The notes beneath the pieces are model-generated. The model searched no databases and had not been told where the DNA came from. It saw only the letters and a list, made by a program, of their open reading frames with translations. Shown one piece after another: positions 26,141 to 34,978 of a stretch of 38,630 nucleotides of DNA (the first letter of the stretch is position 1; each line of letters opens with the position of its first letter). The stretch spans positions 1-38,630 of the forward strand of contig NATW01000099.1 of assembly GCA_003094555.1 (NCBI GenBank). The letters run 5' to 3'. This stretch comes from a gamma proteobacterium symbiont of Ctena orbiculata. GTDB lineage: Bacteria; Pseudomonadota; Gammaproteobacteria; Chromatiales; Chromatiaceae. The position numbers were made by a program, and so were the translations under genes.

Positions 26141-27091
26141 ATGAAAGACCTCTATCCGCCCATCGAACCATTCGCAACCCAGATGCTGGCTGTGGAGAAT
26201 GGCCATCGACTCTACCTGGAGCAGGTTGGCAATCCGGACGGGATTCCAGTGCTGTTTCTGCATGGCGGGCCGGGTGCCGGCTGTGAACCCTACCACCGCC
26301 GATTCTTTAATCCCGACCACTATCGCGTCGTGCTTTTCGATCAGCGGGGGTGTGGACACTCCACGCCGCATGCCTCCATTGAGTCCAATACCACCTGGGA
26401 TCTGGTGGATGATATGGAAAAGATCCGCCGGCAGCTGAATATCGAGCAATGGCTGGTGTTCGGCGGATCATGGGGATCGACCCTCGCCCTGGCCTATGCT
26501 CAAACCCACCCGCAACGGGTCACCGGTATGATCCTCAGAGGGATCTTTCTCTGTCGTGATGAAGAGATCGACTGGTTTTATCAACATGGGGCAAGTCAGG
26601 TTTTTCCCGACTATTGGGAGGATTTTGTCGCCCCCATCCCTGAACAGGAACGAGACGATCTGTTACATGCCTATCATCGTCGCCTGAGTGGTGACAACGA
26701 CATTGATCGAATGGCGGCAGCCAAGGCGTGGTCGGTGTGGGAGGGCCGCGCTGCCAGCCTCCACCCCAATCCCGCGGTGGTCGGGTTTTTTTCCAATCCT
26801 CACACAGCCTTGAGTCTGGCGCGTATCGAGTGCCACTATTTTATCAATCATGCGTTTCTGTACCCGAATCAGTTGTTACTGGAGAGCGACAGACTGGCGG
26901 ATATTCCTGGAATCATCGTGCAAGGTCGCTATGATCTTATCTGTCCCATGGCCTCCGCGTGGGCGCTTCATCGAGCTTGGCCTGGGAGTGAGTTGAAGGT
27001 GATCGGGGATGCCGGTCACTCCGCGGCGGAACCCGGCATACGCAGTGCTTTGATCGAGGCAACGGACAAATTTGCGAAGGCATTTTCATGA
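26141..27091 (+). CDS. pip: Proline iminopeptidase
   Basis: 316 aa, the standard length for the alpha/beta-hydrolase peptidase family S33. It removes N-terminal proline from peptides in the cytoplasm. Visible: PVLFLHGGPGAGCEPYHRRF (oxyanion region), VVLFDQRGCGHSTPHASIES, the nucleophile elbow GGSWGSTLALAYAQ, the catalytic Asp in VQGRYDLICP and His in GDAGHSAAEP. Trp-rich cap as in the family (AAKAWSVWEGRAASL). No strong Shine-Dalgarno sequence (AAGATAGCG) precedes the ATG. Its stop overlaps the dtd start by four bases (ATGA), so the two are co-translated. Confidence 0.95.
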   Translation: MKDLYPPIEPFATQMLAVENGHRLYLEQVGNPDGIPVLFLHGGPGAGCEPYHRRFFNPDHYRVVLFDQRGCGHSTPHASIESNTTWDLVDDMEKIRRQLNIEQWLVFGGSWGSTLALAYAQTHPQRVTGMILRGIFLCRDEEIDWFYQHGASQVFPDYWEDFVAPIPEQERDDLLHAYHRRLSGDNDIDRMAAAKAWSVWEGRAASLHPNPAVVGFFSNPHTALSLARIECHYFINHAFLYPNQLLLESDRLADIPGIIVQGRYDLICPMASAWALHRAWPGSELKVIGDAGHSAAEPGIRSALIEATDKFAKAFS

Positions 27092-27525
27092 TCGGTCTGC
27101 TGCAACGGGTGAATGGGGCAAGTGTGCACATCGACGCAGAACCGGTTGCTGAGATCAAGCGGGGCCTGTTGGTACTGGTTGGGGTACAGAAGGGTGACGA
27201 AACCGCCCAAGCGGATCGTCTGCTTGAACGTTTGCTGGGTTACCGAGTCTTCAATGATGAGGCCGGGCGCATGAATTTGAGCCTGAGGGATATCCAGGGT
27301 GGATTGCTATTGGTTCCCCAGTTTACCCTTGCGGCAGATACCAAGAAGGGGATGCGGCCGGGCTTCTCCGGTGCCGCTGAGCCGAGACTGGGGGAGCGTC
27401 TGTTTTCCCATATGGCTGAGCAGGCGTTAGTGCAGCACCAGCCAGTGGCATGCGGTGTTTTCGGCGCCGATATGCAGGTGGCGCTCATCAACGATGGTCC
27501 GGTTACGTTTTGGCTGGAAACTTGA
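27088..27525 (+). CDS. dtd: D-aminoacyl-tRNA deacylase
   Basis: 145 aa, the normal size. DTD hydrolyses D-aminoacyl-tRNAs (and Gly-tRNA-Ala mistakes), protecting translation. Conserved parts: MIGLLQRVNGASVHIDAEPV, GLLVLVGVQKGDE, RVFNDEAGRMNLSLRDIQGG, QFTLAADTKKGMRPGFSGAA and the C-terminal NDGPVTFWLET, which holds the GPVT motif that rejects L-amino acids. The first motif normally reads SQFTL; here it is PQFTL, a change at the first position only. Coupled to pip by ATGA overlap. Confidence 0.95.
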   Translation: MIGLLQRVNGASVHIDAEPVAEIKRGLLVLVGVQKGDETAQADRLLERLLGYRVFNDEAGRMNLSLRDIQGGLLLVPQFTLAADTKKGMRPGFSGAAEPRLGERLFSHMAEQALVQHQPVACGVFGADMQVALINDGPVTFWLET

Positions 27526-27580
27526 ATCAACAAATACCATAGTGTTGATAATCTCAATGTGTCAGGGTACATATAACATC

Positions 27581-28540
27581 ATGCTGATAAGTCGCCTTCC
27601 CAAATTTCTGATTTTCTCAATCCTGTTCGCATCGTTTGCAATGGCCGCTGAGCGGGGTCCCGCAGTGCCGGATTATCCCGCTGATCGGATCGCCGACAGG
27701 GTCTATGTCATACACGGTCCGCTGGGTGTGCCGTCGGTGGAGAATCAGGGTTTTATGAATAATCCGGGTTTTGTGATCGGCGATGCAGGGGTGATCGTTA
27801 TCGACCCGGGATCGAGCGTCCAGACAGGAGAGATGGTGCTGCGGCAGATCAGGAAATTGACCGACCTGCCTGTGCTTGCGGTGTTCAATACCCATATCCA
27901 CGGTGATCACTGGCTTGCCAATCAGGCTATACGTGAGGTCTTTCCCGATGTGGCTATCTATGCTCATGAAGAGATGCGTCGTTTGGTGGAAAAGGGCGAA
28001 GGTAAGGCCTTTCTTGCTACCTTGATGCGCATGACGGAAGGCGCGGTTGCAGGCACTGTAGAGGTTCCGCCCGACCGTTCGGCGGCACACGGAGATGAGA
28101 TGACTATTGGTGGGGTTGCGTTGCGGATTCATTTTGAAGCAAAGGCGCATAGTCGCTCGGATATCATGATTGAGCTACCCCGACAAAAGGTGCTTTTCCT
28201 TGGCGACAATGTGATGAGCAAGCGCCTGGGCCGTATGGATAGCGGTACCTTCGCGGGTAATATAGCCGCTATCGAACGTGCCCTTGGAACCCAGGCGGAG
28301 ATCTTTGTTCCCGGTCATGGAAAGACGGGTGGCCGTGATGTACCCCAGACCTATCTTGGCTACCTGAGCACCCTAAAGGGTGAGGTTGTAAAACACTTTG
28401 AAGAGGGGCTCAGTGATTTTGAGATGACCCCTCTGATCCTTGAATCCCTGAGCGACTTTCAAGACTGGGTCGATTTCAAGCGCAACGTTGGGCGGCATGT
28501 CAGCCTCGTCTATCTGGAGGTCGAGGAAGAGCTCTTCTAG
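27581..28540 (+). CDS. Secreted metallo-beta-lactamase-fold hydrolase
   Basis: 319 aa from ATG 27581, which begins a proper signal peptide (MLISRLPKFLIFSILFASFA, cut near AMA-AE); the frame is open further upstream, into dtd. Zinc ligands are present: HIHGDH in VFNTHIHGDHWLANQA, His in AKAHSRSD, Asp in VLFLGDNVM, His in IFVPGHGKTGG. The overall plan (YVIHGPLGVPSVENQGFMNN and so on) resembles SoxH-like or quinoprotein-relay metallohydrolases found in sulfur oxidisers, but the substrate is unknown. No strong Shine-Dalgarno sequence; it stands in its own transcription unit between dtd and hisB. Confidence 0.88.
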   Translation: MLISRLPKFLIFSILFASFAMAAERGPAVPDYPADRIADRVYVIHGPLGVPSVENQGFMNNPGFVIGDAGVIVIDPGSSVQTGEMVLRQIRKLTDLPVLAVFNTHIHGDHWLANQAIREVFPDVAIYAHEEMRRLVEKGEGKAFLATLMRMTEGAVAGTVEVPPDRSAAHGDEMTIGGVALRIHFEAKAHSRSDIMIELPRQKVLFLGDNVMSKRLGRMDSGTFAGNIAAIERALGTQAEIFVPGHGKTGGRDVPQTYLGYLSTLKGEVVKHFEEGLSDFEMTPLILESLSDFQDWVDFKRNVGRHVSLVYLEVEEELF

Positions 28541-28750
28541 TCACTCTTCGGGGCTTTATCCTGGCCCTGTTTAAACCATTCACCGGTATTCATGGGTCTG
28601 GCATGAATCCGGCACTGTCTTTTCAGTCGTTTTCCACTAAAATAAGCATCTTCTAATGGGTGTGGGTGCATAAATGCCAGACATCTAAAAAAAATTAGTA
28701 TCAGTTTCGGTCTATCAGTTTTCAGGTCGGACATTACCGGAGTCATCAAA

Positions 28751-29341
28751 ATGCAGCGTACCGCTCAGATAGAGCGCAATACCTTGGAGACCCAGATCAC
28801 AGTTTCACTGAATCTGGACGGGACTGGTGAGGCCTCCTTTGATACAGGGCTACCCTTTCTCGACCACATGCTGGATCAGGTGGCCCGGCATGGACTGGTG
28901 GACCTGAGTATTACTGCGAAGGGCGATCTGCACATCGATGCTCACCACACGGTAGAGGATGTGGGTATCTGTCTGGGGCAAGCCCTTGCCAAGGGGATTG
29001 GTGATAAAAAGGGTATTTGTCGTTACGGTCACGCCTATGTGCCGTTGGACGAGGCCCTGTCCCGGGTGGTGATCGATTTTTCCGGTAGACCAGGTCTGGT
29101 CTATAACCTCTCGTTTACCCGGGCACGCATCGGTGATTTCGACGTCGATCTGTTCCAGGAGTTTTTTCAGGGAGTGGTGAATCACGCCGGCGTAACCCTG
29201 CACATCGACAACCTGCGTGGCAGCAACGCCCACCATCAGGCAGAGACAGTGTTCAAGGCATTTGGTCGGGCGTTGCGCATGGCGCTGGAGACAGATCCCC
29301 GTATGGCTGAGCGAATACCCTCCACCAAGGGTAGTCTGTAA
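28751..29341 (+). CDS. hisB: Imidazoleglycerol-phosphate dehydratase
   Basis: 196 aa, the monofunctional form (the enteric enzyme is fused to a phosphatase). It dehydrates imidazole glycerol phosphate to imidazole acetol phosphate. Mn-binding histidine motifs: [34 protein letters not shown], and [26 protein letters not shown] lies nine bases before the ATG. It leads the hisB-H-A-F-I-E group; hisG, hisD and hisC are not in this window. Confidence 0.98.
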   Translation: MQRTAQIERNTLETQITVSLNLDGTGEASFDTGLPFLDHMLDQVARHGLVDLSITAKGDLHIDAHHTVEDVGICLGQALAKGIGDKKGICRYGHAYVPLDEALSRVVIDFSGRPGLVYNLSFTRARIGDFDVDLFQEFFQGVVNHAGVTLHIDNLRGSNAHHQAETVFKAFGRALRMALETDPRMAERIPSTKGSL

Positions 29342-29359
29342 CATTTCACAGGTGTATCG

Positions 29360-30004
29360 ATGACACAGCGTATCACCGTGATTGACTACGGTATGGGTAA
29401 TCTGCGTTCCGTCGCCAAAGCAATTGAACATGTGGCGGCTGACAATGACGAGGTCTTGATCAGTGACGATCCGGAACTGATACTCGCATCCGATCGGGTC
29501 ATATTCCCAGGCCAGGGCGCGGCCAGGGACTGTATGGCGGCGATCTCCGATCACCACCTCAACCGGGCCGTGCTGGATGCCGCCCGGAGCAAACCATTCC
29601 TCGGAATCTGCATGGGGCAACAGGTGTTGCTCGAATTCAGTGAAGAGAATGACGGCACCCAGTTAATGGGCCTGATAGAGGGACGCGTACGGCGTTTTCC
29701 CGGGGGCACAGCCCCGGATGGTGAGGCATTGAAGATCCCCCATATGGGGTGGAATCAGGTGCACCAAGGTTACGATCATCCCCTTTGGCGGGATATCGAG
29801 CAGGATAGCCGCTTCTATTTCGTGCACAGCTACTATGTGGACCCCACCAATAGAGAACTGGTGGCGGCGACAACGGAGTATGGGGTCGGTTTTGCCAGTG
29901 CCATCGCCGACAGAAACCTTTTTGCGGTACAGTTCCATCCGGAAAAGAGTGCCGATGCGGGATTGCAACTGTTGAGGAATTTCATCAGCTGGAATCCGGC
30001 ATGA
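29360..30004 (+). CDS. hisH: Imidazole glycerol phosphate synthase, glutaminase subunit
   Basis: 214 aa. Class I glutamine amidotransferase that feeds ammonia to HisF. The catalytic Cys84 lies in FLGICMGQQVLL; the His-Glu pair is in FAVQFHPEKSADAG. Start motif VIDYGMGNLRSV and FPGQGAARDCM (oxyanion strand region) are intact. It follows hisB by 18 bases and is followed by an inverted repeat before hisA. Confidence 0.98.
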   Translation: MTQRITVIDYGMGNLRSVAKAIEHVAADNDEVLISDDPELILASDRVIFPGQGAARDCMAAISDHHLNRAVLDAARSKPFLGICMGQQVLLEFSEENDGTQLMGLIEGRVRRFPGGTAPDGEALKIPHMGWNQVHQGYDHPLWRDIEQDSRFYFVHSYYVDPTNRELVAATTEYGVGFASAIADRNLFAVQFHPEKSADAGLQLLRNFISWNPA

Positions 30005-30023
30005 TCAAGTTTTCACAATCAAC

Positions 30024-30080
30024 GGTGCGGCAAGCCGCACCCTGCACATAAACCTGAGGTAGGGTGTGGCTTGCCGCACC
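30024..30080. repeat. Inverted repeat between hisH and hisA (REP-like)
   Basis: GGTGCGGCAAGCCGCACCCT (30024-30043) and AGGGTGTGGCTTGCCGCACC (30061-30080) are 20-base inverted copies with one mismatch, 17 bases apart. The left arm is itself nearly palindromic. This type of GC-rich element often occurs many times per genome between genes; here it may stabilise or attenuate the his mRNA. Confidence 0.75.
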
Positions 30081-30103
30081 GATATTGAGATAGGAACGAA
30101 ATC

Positions 30104-30850
30104 GTGCTGTTAATACCTGCTATTGATCTGAAGGATGGCCAGTGTGTAAGACTGCGTCAGGGTCGTATGGAGGATGATACCGTCTTTTCGGATAATCCCC
30201 TGGAGATGGCGACCCGCTGGATAGACGAGGGCGCTCGTCGTCTGCACCTGGTTGATCTCAATGGCGCTTTTGCCGGTGAGCCGGTGAACGGCGGTGCAAT
30301 CCGCGCCATCGCCAACGCCTACCCTGAGACACCGATTCAGGTAGGCGGGGGAATTCGTGATGAAGCCACCATCGAGGCCTACCTGAATGCAGGGATCAGC
30401 TACTGCATAATCGGTACCCAGGCGGTGAAGGAGCCTGCATTCGTGAGCCGTGCCTGCAAGGCCTTCCCCGGGCATGTGATAGTCGGTCTCGATGCCGTAT
30501 CCGGCATGGTTGCCATCAACGGCTGGGCAGAGGTCACCGACCAGGATGTGTCCGGGCTCGCCAGGCGCTTTCAGGATGATGGAGTCTCCGCCATAGTCTA
30601 CACCGATATCGGACGCGACGGTATGTTGTCGGGACCCAACATCGAGGCGACAGCAGCACTGGCGAATGCCATAACCACGCCGGTGATCGCTTCGGGAGGT
30701 ATCACCTCTATCGGGGATATCGAATCCCTGTGCAAGGCGGATACAACAAATATCATGGGGGCCATTACCGGGCGGGCCATCTATGAGGGCACTTTGGACC
30801 TGGCTGCGGGTCAGAAGTTGGCGGATGAACTGGTTAAGGGCGCATGTTAG
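30104..30850 (+). CDS. hisA: ProFAR isomerase
   Basis: 248 aa. Phosphoribosylformimino-5-aminoimidazole carboxamide ribotide isomerase, a TIM barrel. GTG start at 30104 with AGGA eight bases upstream. Catalytic Asp8 in [16 protein letters not shown], and the second Asp in [12 protein letters not shown]; phosphate-binding [18 protein letters not shown] and [16 protein letters not shown]. It ends overlapping hisF by seven bases (ATGTTAG). Confidence 0.98.
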   Translation: MLLIPAIDLKDGQCVRLRQGRMEDDTVFSDNPLEMATRWIDEGARRLHLVDLNGAFAGEPVNGGAIRAIANAYPETPIQVGGGIRDEATIEAYLNAGISYCIIGTQAVKEPAFVSRACKAFPGHVIVGLDAVSGMVAINGWAEVTDQDVSGLARRFQDDGVSAIVYTDIGRDGMLSGPNIEATAALANAITTPVIASGGITSIGDIESLCKADTTNIMGAITGRAIYEGTLDLAAGQKLADELVKGAC

Positions 30851-31614
30851 CCAAACGCATAATACCCTGCCTCGACGTGGACGCCGGCCGTGTGGTCAAG
30901 GGCGTGAAGTTCGTCGATATCCGTGATGCCGGCGATCCGGTGGAGGTGGCGCGGCGCTATAACGAGGAGGGGGCGGATGAGATCACCTTTCTCGACATCA
31001 CCGCCAGCTCGGACGACCGGGAGACGATTGTGCATGTTGTCGAGAATGTCGCCAGTGAAGTCTTCATTCCGCTTACTGTCGGCGGGGGCATTCGCAGCGA
31101 GGATGATATTCGGCGCATGCTCAATGCGGGCGCCGACAAGGTGGCCATCAATACCGCTGCAGTCTTCAATCCCGAGTTTGTGAAGCAGGCCACTGAGCGA
31201 TTCGGATCCCAATGTATCGTGGTTGCGATCGATGCCAAACAGGTGAGTGCGGCGGGTGAACCCCTGAAATGGGAGATCTTCACCCATGGTGGACGCAAGC
31301 CGACGGGACTCGATGCCATCGAATGGGCACAGCGTATGAGCGACTATGGTGCCGGGGAGATACTGCTCACCAGCATGGACCGGGATGGTACCAAGATCGG
31401 ATTCGACAATGCTCTTACCCGGGCAATCGTCGATAGCGTGCCGATTCCGGTGATCGCTTCCGGCGGTGTCGGCAATCTGCAACATCTGGTGGATGGAGTG
31501 AAACAGGGAGGAGCCGATGCAGTGTTGGCTGCCAGCATTTTTCACTTTGCCGAATACTCAGTGGGTGAGGCCAAGCAGTATATGCGGGATCAAGCCATCG
31601 AGGTGAGACTGTGA
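30844..31614 (+). CDS. hisF: Imidazole glycerol phosphate synthase, cyclase subunit
   Basis: 256 aa. TIM barrel that joins with HisH to make imidazole glycerol phosphate and AICAR. Catalytic Asp in [19 protein letters not shown] and a second in [11 protein letters not shown]; phosphate sites [18 protein letters not shown] and [18 protein letters not shown]. The start lies inside hisA, and its TGA overlaps the hisI GTG start (GTGA), so hisA-hisF-hisI are translationally coupled. Confidence 0.98.
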   Translation: MLAKRIIPCLDVDAGRVVKGVKFVDIRDAGDPVEVARRYNEEGADEITFLDITASSDDRETIVHVVENVASEVFIPLTVGGGIRSEDDIRRMLNAGADKVAINTAAVFNPEFVKQATERFGSQCIVVAIDAKQVSAAGEPLKWEIFTHGGRKPTGLDAIEWAQRMSDYGAGEILLTSMDRDGTKIGFDNALTRAIVDSVPIPVIASGGVGNLQHLVDGVKQGGADAVLAASIFHFAEYSVGEAKQYMRDQAIEVRL

Positions 31615-31994
31615 GTTGGCTCGATGCGGTTAAATGGGATAGCGATGGACTGGTGGCTGCGATTGCCCAGGAGTCCGGTAGCGGCAAGTTACTGATGATG
31701 GCGTGGATGAATGCCGAGGCATTGCGACTCACCAAAGAGAGTGGGCATGCCGTCTACTGGTCTCGTTCCCGGCAGAAACTCTGGCATAAGGGAGAGGAAT
31801 CGGGACATCAGCAACGGGTTAAATCGATCCGTATCGATTGCGACGGTGACGCGATCCTGCTGGAGGTGGAGCAGAAGGGGGGCATCGCCTGTCATACCGG
31901 GCGCCACAACTGTTTCTACCGGGAGCTGCAGGGTGATGACTGGGTTGAGATCCAGCCGGTCCTGAAGGATCCTGGCGCGATCTACAACAAATAG
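31611..31994 (+). CDS. hisI: Phosphoribosyl-AMP cyclohydrolase
   Basis: 127 aa. Opens the purine ring of PR-AMP. Zn/Mg motifs: [56 protein letters not shown], and [14 protein letters not shown]. The GTG start at 31611 overlaps the hisF stop. The domain is not fused to HisE, which is a separate gene after a 139-bp spacer holding a repeat. Confidence 0.97.
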   Translation: MSWLDAVKWDSDGLVAAIAQESGSGKLLMMAWMNAEALRLTKESGHAVYWSRSRQKLWHKGEESGHQQRVKSIRIDCDGDAILLEVEQKGGIACHTGRHNCFYRELQGDDWVEIQPVLKDPGAIYNK

Positions 31995-31997
31995 ATA

Positions 31998-32097
31998 TTT
32001 ATAACGCAAAGCCCGCAAAGAAGCGCAATGCTCGCCAAGGCTTTTAATTAATGTTCTTTGCGCTCTTGGCGCTTCATGGCGCGCTTTGCGTTATAAA
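31998..32097. repeat. 100-bp imperfect hairpin repeat between hisI and hisE
   Basis: The ends TTTATAACGCAAAGCCCGC (31998-32016) and GCGCGCTTTGCGTTATAAA (32079-32097) are inverted copies with one mismatch; inner parts (AAGCGCAATGCTCGCCAAG and CTCTTGGCGCTTC) also pair in part. CGCAAAG and CTTTGCG words occur repeatedly. It looks like a MITE- or REP-type element inserted in the his operon. No protein is encoded. Confidence 0.7.
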
Positions 32098-32133
32098 CAA
32101 CATTTTGCCGGTTAAACGGTCCAAGGATTCAGC

Positions 32134-32451
32134 ATGAGTGATGTTTTGCAACAACTGGCCCAGGTTCTCGAGGAGCGCAAACAGGCCGAGCCTGACAGCT
32201 CCTATGTGGCGAAGTTGTATGCCAAAGGGCTGGATGCCATCCTGAAGAAGGTTGGCGAAGAGGCCACCGAGACGGTAATGGCGGCCAAGGACGGTGATCC
32301 GGAGAAGATTGTCTACGAGACCGCCGATCTCTGGTTCCACACCTTGGTCATGCTGGCGCATCAAGGGCTGGGCCCAGAGCAAGTGCTGGCTGAGCTGGAG
32401 CGTCGTTTCGGCCTCTCCGGGCTTGAAGAGAAGGCGCAAAGAGTCGATTAG
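32134..32451 (+). CDS. hisE: Phosphoribosyl-ATP pyrophosphohydrolase
   Basis: 105 aa. All-helical MazG-like enzyme that converts PR-ATP to PR-AMP. Signature [20 protein letters not shown] and [19 protein letters not shown] contain the Mg-binding E-x-x-E and E-x-x-D residues. It ends the his cluster and is followed after about 150 bases by tatA, the usual gammaproteobacterial order. Confidence 0.97.
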   Translation: MSDVLQQLAQVLEERKQAEPDSSYVAKLYAKGLDAILKKVGEEATETVMAAKDGDPEKIVYETADLWFHTLVMLAHQGLGPEQVLAELERRFGLSGLEEKAQRVD

Positions 32452-32608
32452 TCCGGAAGACAGAAGGTCATTATCTGGGTTATGATCCCAGACTTGATCG
32501 AGCTAACTACAGCGCCTTCACTAGGTTGATAGACGCACACAATATAACCTGAAACCTAAGCTTCAGGTTCAAATGAGAAACCGGCAAAGCCGGAGAGTGG
32601 AGAAGATT
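32452..32608 (+). promoter_or_regulatory. hisE-tatA spacer with three hairpins
   Basis: CTGGG-TTATGAT-CCCAG (32475-32491), AACCTGAA (32546-32553) with TTCAGGTT (32562-32569), and CCGGC-AAA-GCCGG (32581-32593) directly before the tatA Shine-Dalgarno sequence. None is followed by a T run, so they are not standard terminators; they may process or protect the mRNA between the his and tat parts. Confidence 0.3.
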
Positions 32609-32854
32609 ATGGGTTTTGGTGGTATCAGTATCTGGCAACTGTTGATTGTTCTTGCAATAGTCCTGCTGTTGTTTGGCACCAAGCGACTGAAAAATATCGG
32701 TTCCGACCTGGGTGGGGCGATCAAGGGATTCAAAGGTGCCATGAAAGATGGTGAGCAACAGGAACAGGAAAAGGCCAAGGAGCAGATCGAGAAGTCGGAG
32801 TCAGGTACGGTAGTCGACGGTGAGGTCACTTCCAAGGAGAGTGACAAGAGCTGA
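32609..32854 (+). CDS. tatA: Sec-independent translocase protein TatA
   Basis: 81 aa from ATG 32609 with GGAGA just upstream; an in-frame codon at 32573 precedes the native start. One transmembrane helix ([18 protein letters not shown]), the [20 protein letters not shown] amphipathic helix and an acidic, charged tail are typical. TatA forms the pore-like assembly that moves folded proteins with twin-arginine signals. It is followed by tatB (38 bases) and tatC. Confidence 0.96.
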   Translation: MGFGGISIWQLLIVLAIVLLLFGTKRLKNIGSDLGGAIKGFKGAMKDGEQQEQEKAKEQIEKSESGTVVDGEVTSKESDKS

Positions 32855-32892
32855 AAGAGCGACCTCACAATCTTTTTTGATGAGAAAATAGC

Positions 32893-33231
32893 ATGTTTGA
32901 TGTTGGTTTCTGGGAACTGACAATCATCGCCTTGGTGGCATTGATAGTGATCGGTCCTGAACGTCTGCCCAAGGTTGCCCGTACCGCTGGTCTGTGGCTG
33001 GGACGCGGACGTCGGTTCGTTGCCAATGTGAAGGCGGATATCGATAAGGAGATCAAGGCCGAGGAACTCAGGGAGGTTATCGAAAAACAGGCCGCCCTGG
33101 CCAATCCGGTACATGAGATTGTTGAAGAGACCCGGAGCGATCTCAATGAGATCAAGCAGGAAACAACCAAGCAGGTAAAGGAGAGTCAGGATGCTCTCGA
33201 CGACCGCCAAGAGTCCGACAGTAAAAACTAA
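32893..33231 (+). CDS. tatB: Sec-independent translocase protein TatB
   Basis: 112 aa. Starts with the TatB signature MFDVGFWELTIIALVALIVI, then GPERLPKVARTAGLWLGRGR. The longer amphipathic helix and polar, Glu/Lys-rich tail separate it from TatA. TatB works with TatC in recognising the twin-arginine signal. It ends nine bases before tatC. Confidence 0.97.
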   Translation: MFDVGFWELTIIALVALIVIGPERLPKVARTAGLWLGRGRRFVANVKADIDKEIKAEELREVIEKQAALANPVHEIVEETRSDLNEIKQETTKQVKESQDALDDRQESDSKN

Positions 33232-33240
33232 TCATTAGAG

Positions 33241-34365
33241 ATGTCGGTGCAGAATACCCCCGATACAACCACCAAGGAACAACCCCTGGTCTCCCACCTG
33301 ATCGAATTACGCGATCGTGTATTGCGTATGGTCCTGGTTGTAATGGCAGTGTTCCTGGTGCTGTTCCCCTTCGCCAACGATCTCTACAGCGCCATTGCGG
33401 GGCCGATGCGGGCTGCACTGCCGGAAGGCAGCACGATGATCTCCACCAAGCCCATCGACCCCTTCCTCATACCCTTTAAACTCAGTCTGCAATTGGCCAT
33501 ATTCATTGCAGTGCCTTTCATCCTCTATCAATTCTGGGCCTTTGTGGCACCTGGTCTCTATAAGCATGAAAAGCGGCTGGTGATACCCCTGCTGATATCC
33601 AGCACCATGCTCTTCTACCTGGGGATGGCATTTGCCTATTTCGTCGTCTTTCCTCTGGTATTCACCTTTCTCGCCGGCACCGCACCCGAGGGTGTCGAGG
33701 TGGCGACCGATATGGGTAGTTATCTCGACTTTGTAATGACCCTGTTTTTTGCCTTCGGGGTCGCATTTGAGGTGCCGATTGCGACCATCATTCTTGTCTG
33801 GATGGGGATCACCACGCCGGAAAAACTGCGCCATAAACGGCCCTTCGTGATCGTTGGCGCTTTCGTGCTCGGGATGTTTCTGACCCCACCCGATGTTATT
33901 TCGCAGACCCTGCTGGCCCTGCCCATGTGGGTCCTGTTCGAGCTGGGGCTTATCTTTTCGAAGGGTTTTGTCAATCGACGCCCGGAGACCCCCGATGATC
34001 TGCCCGATGGGGCGGTCACCGCCCAAGCCGGGGCCGGGATGGAAGGGGCTGCGGAGAAGCAGCAGGAAGATGTGGTTGGCAGTGATATCGATCCCGCGAG
34101 CGACTACGTGGATCCGGACCGTTTTGTGCCCATGACCGATGATGAGATGGAGGCGGAGATGGATGCCATAGATGCGCTCGAACAGGCGGAGAGAGATGCA
34201 GAGGTCGACAGCGTCAAGGACAAACTTGAGCAGGTCAAGGCGTACCGCGACAACGGCGATGTGGATAGTGCCCGTGAACTGCTGTATGAGATTCTGGAGG
34301 AGGGCAATCCGGATCAACGCCTGGTGGCGCGTAACATCCTTGCGCAACTCGATTCAGACGACTAG
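33241..34365 (+). CDS. tatC: Translocase TatC with acidic C-terminal extension resembling the FimV end motif
   Basis: 374 aa; typical TatC is about 250. Residues 15-245 are a standard TatC with six transmembrane helices: [14 protein letters not shown] at the start (signal-recognition region), [20 protein letters not shown], and [20 protein letters not shown]. After [11 protein letters not shown] comes a tail of about 120 residues, strongly acidic and Ala/Asp/Glu-rich, ending in [20 protein letters not shown] and [20 protein letters not shown]. This last helical pair resembles the C-terminal motif of FimV (A.AYIEMGD.EGARELLEEVL.EG). The tail should lie in the cytoplasm. Whether it is common among relatives of this organism is not known to me. 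Confidence 0.95.
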   Translation: MSVQNTPDTTTKEQPLVSHLIELRDRVLRMVLVVMAVFLVLFPFANDLYSAIAGPMRAALPEGSTMISTKPIDPFLIPFKLSLQLAIFIAVPFILYQFWAFVAPGLYKHEKRLVIPLLISSTMLFYLGMAFAYFVVFPLVFTFLAGTAPEGVEVATDMGSYLDFVMTLFFAFGVAFEVPIATIILVWMGITTPEKLRHKRPFVIVGAFVLGMFLTPPDVISQTLLALPMWVLFELGLIFSKGFVNRRPETPDDLPDGAVTAQAGAGMEGAAEKQQEDVVGSDIDPASDYVDPDRFVPMTDDEMEAEMDAIDALEQAERDAEVDSVKDKLEQVKAYRDNGDVDSARELLYEILEEGNPDQRLVARNILAQLDSDD

Positions 34366-34451
34366 CGCTCCCCGGAACCACCTCGATTCTCTTACCTGTG
34401 CGCTCCTGATTACCAGGGCAAAAAATCGCGAGTTCAGGTCGGTTGAGCCAA

Positions 34452-34790
34452 TCAACGATTGCGCAGACGGGTACCGTGCACCAGTGACAGGGTTATCTCC
34501 TCGGCAGAGAGTGTTGCAGCGAAATAGGTACCCGAAATCTTGGCACTGTTGATGCTCGCGCCCTCGAGATTGGTTTCACTCAGATTGAGTCCACGCAGGT
34601 CGGCATGACGCAGATAGGCACCGGACAAATCCAGGTTTCGCGCATCCAGATCCCTTAAGTCTGTCCCTCTCAGGTCGGCGTTGCGTAGGTCGCAAGGCTC
34701 ACCATCCGCACGCCGTTGGTTGAATTCCTCGATTTTTCCCTGTTTAAGAAGTTGATACATGGGGTCCTGTTTCAGCTGGGGTTTCTGCAT
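34452..34790 (-). CDS. Pentapeptide-repeat protein
   Basis: 112 aa. After a short helical N-terminus (MYQLLKQGKIEEFNQRRADG) come about eleven pentapeptides of the A(D/N)LxX type (CDLRN, ADLRG, TDLRD, LDLSG, AYLRH, ADLRG, LNLSE, TNLEG, ASINS, AKISG), which fold as a right-handed quadrilateral helix. No signal peptide. AGAGG lies seven bases before the ATG. The function of such small proteins is usually unknown; DNA mimicry as in Qnr is one possibility but this copy is much shorter. It converges on tatC and diverges from the LysR gene. Confidence 0.85.
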   Translation of the reverse strand: MQKPQLKQDPMYQLLKQGKIEEFNQRRADGEPCDLRNADLRGTDLRDLDARNLDLSGAYLRHADLRGLNLSETNLEGASINSAKISGTYFAATLSAEEITLSLVHGTRLRNR

Positions 34791-34978
34791 GGATACCTCT
34801 GTCTATGTATACCGGTAGATCGTGTTGAAACAATCTCTCCGTCCTGATCCTCAGGTAAAGGATAGCGAAATGTTGGCTCTATTTCCGAGCCGATCCAATA
34901 TTTTAGATGTATTTATTGTTGCCATTGGTGGTTGGTGCATCTAGTATTGATTTACTTAATACTTATCGGGCGGCTGAG

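Noticed and set aside
28583-28612. Hairpin (CCGG and ATTCATG arms) after the MBL hydrolase gene
   Set aside because: Stable stem, but no T run on either strand, so not called a terminator.
28537-28671. Minus-strand 44-codon frame between the MBL hydrolase and hisB (contains RPMNTGEWFKQGQ)
   Set aside because: The peptide looks somewhat protein-like, but there is no ribosome binding site and its end overlaps the hydrolase stop; too weak without homologues.
33307-34347. 346-codon minus-strand open frame opposite tatC
   Set aside because: Antisense to a well-supported TatC; composition is His/Gln/Gly-rich, with no recognisable motif.
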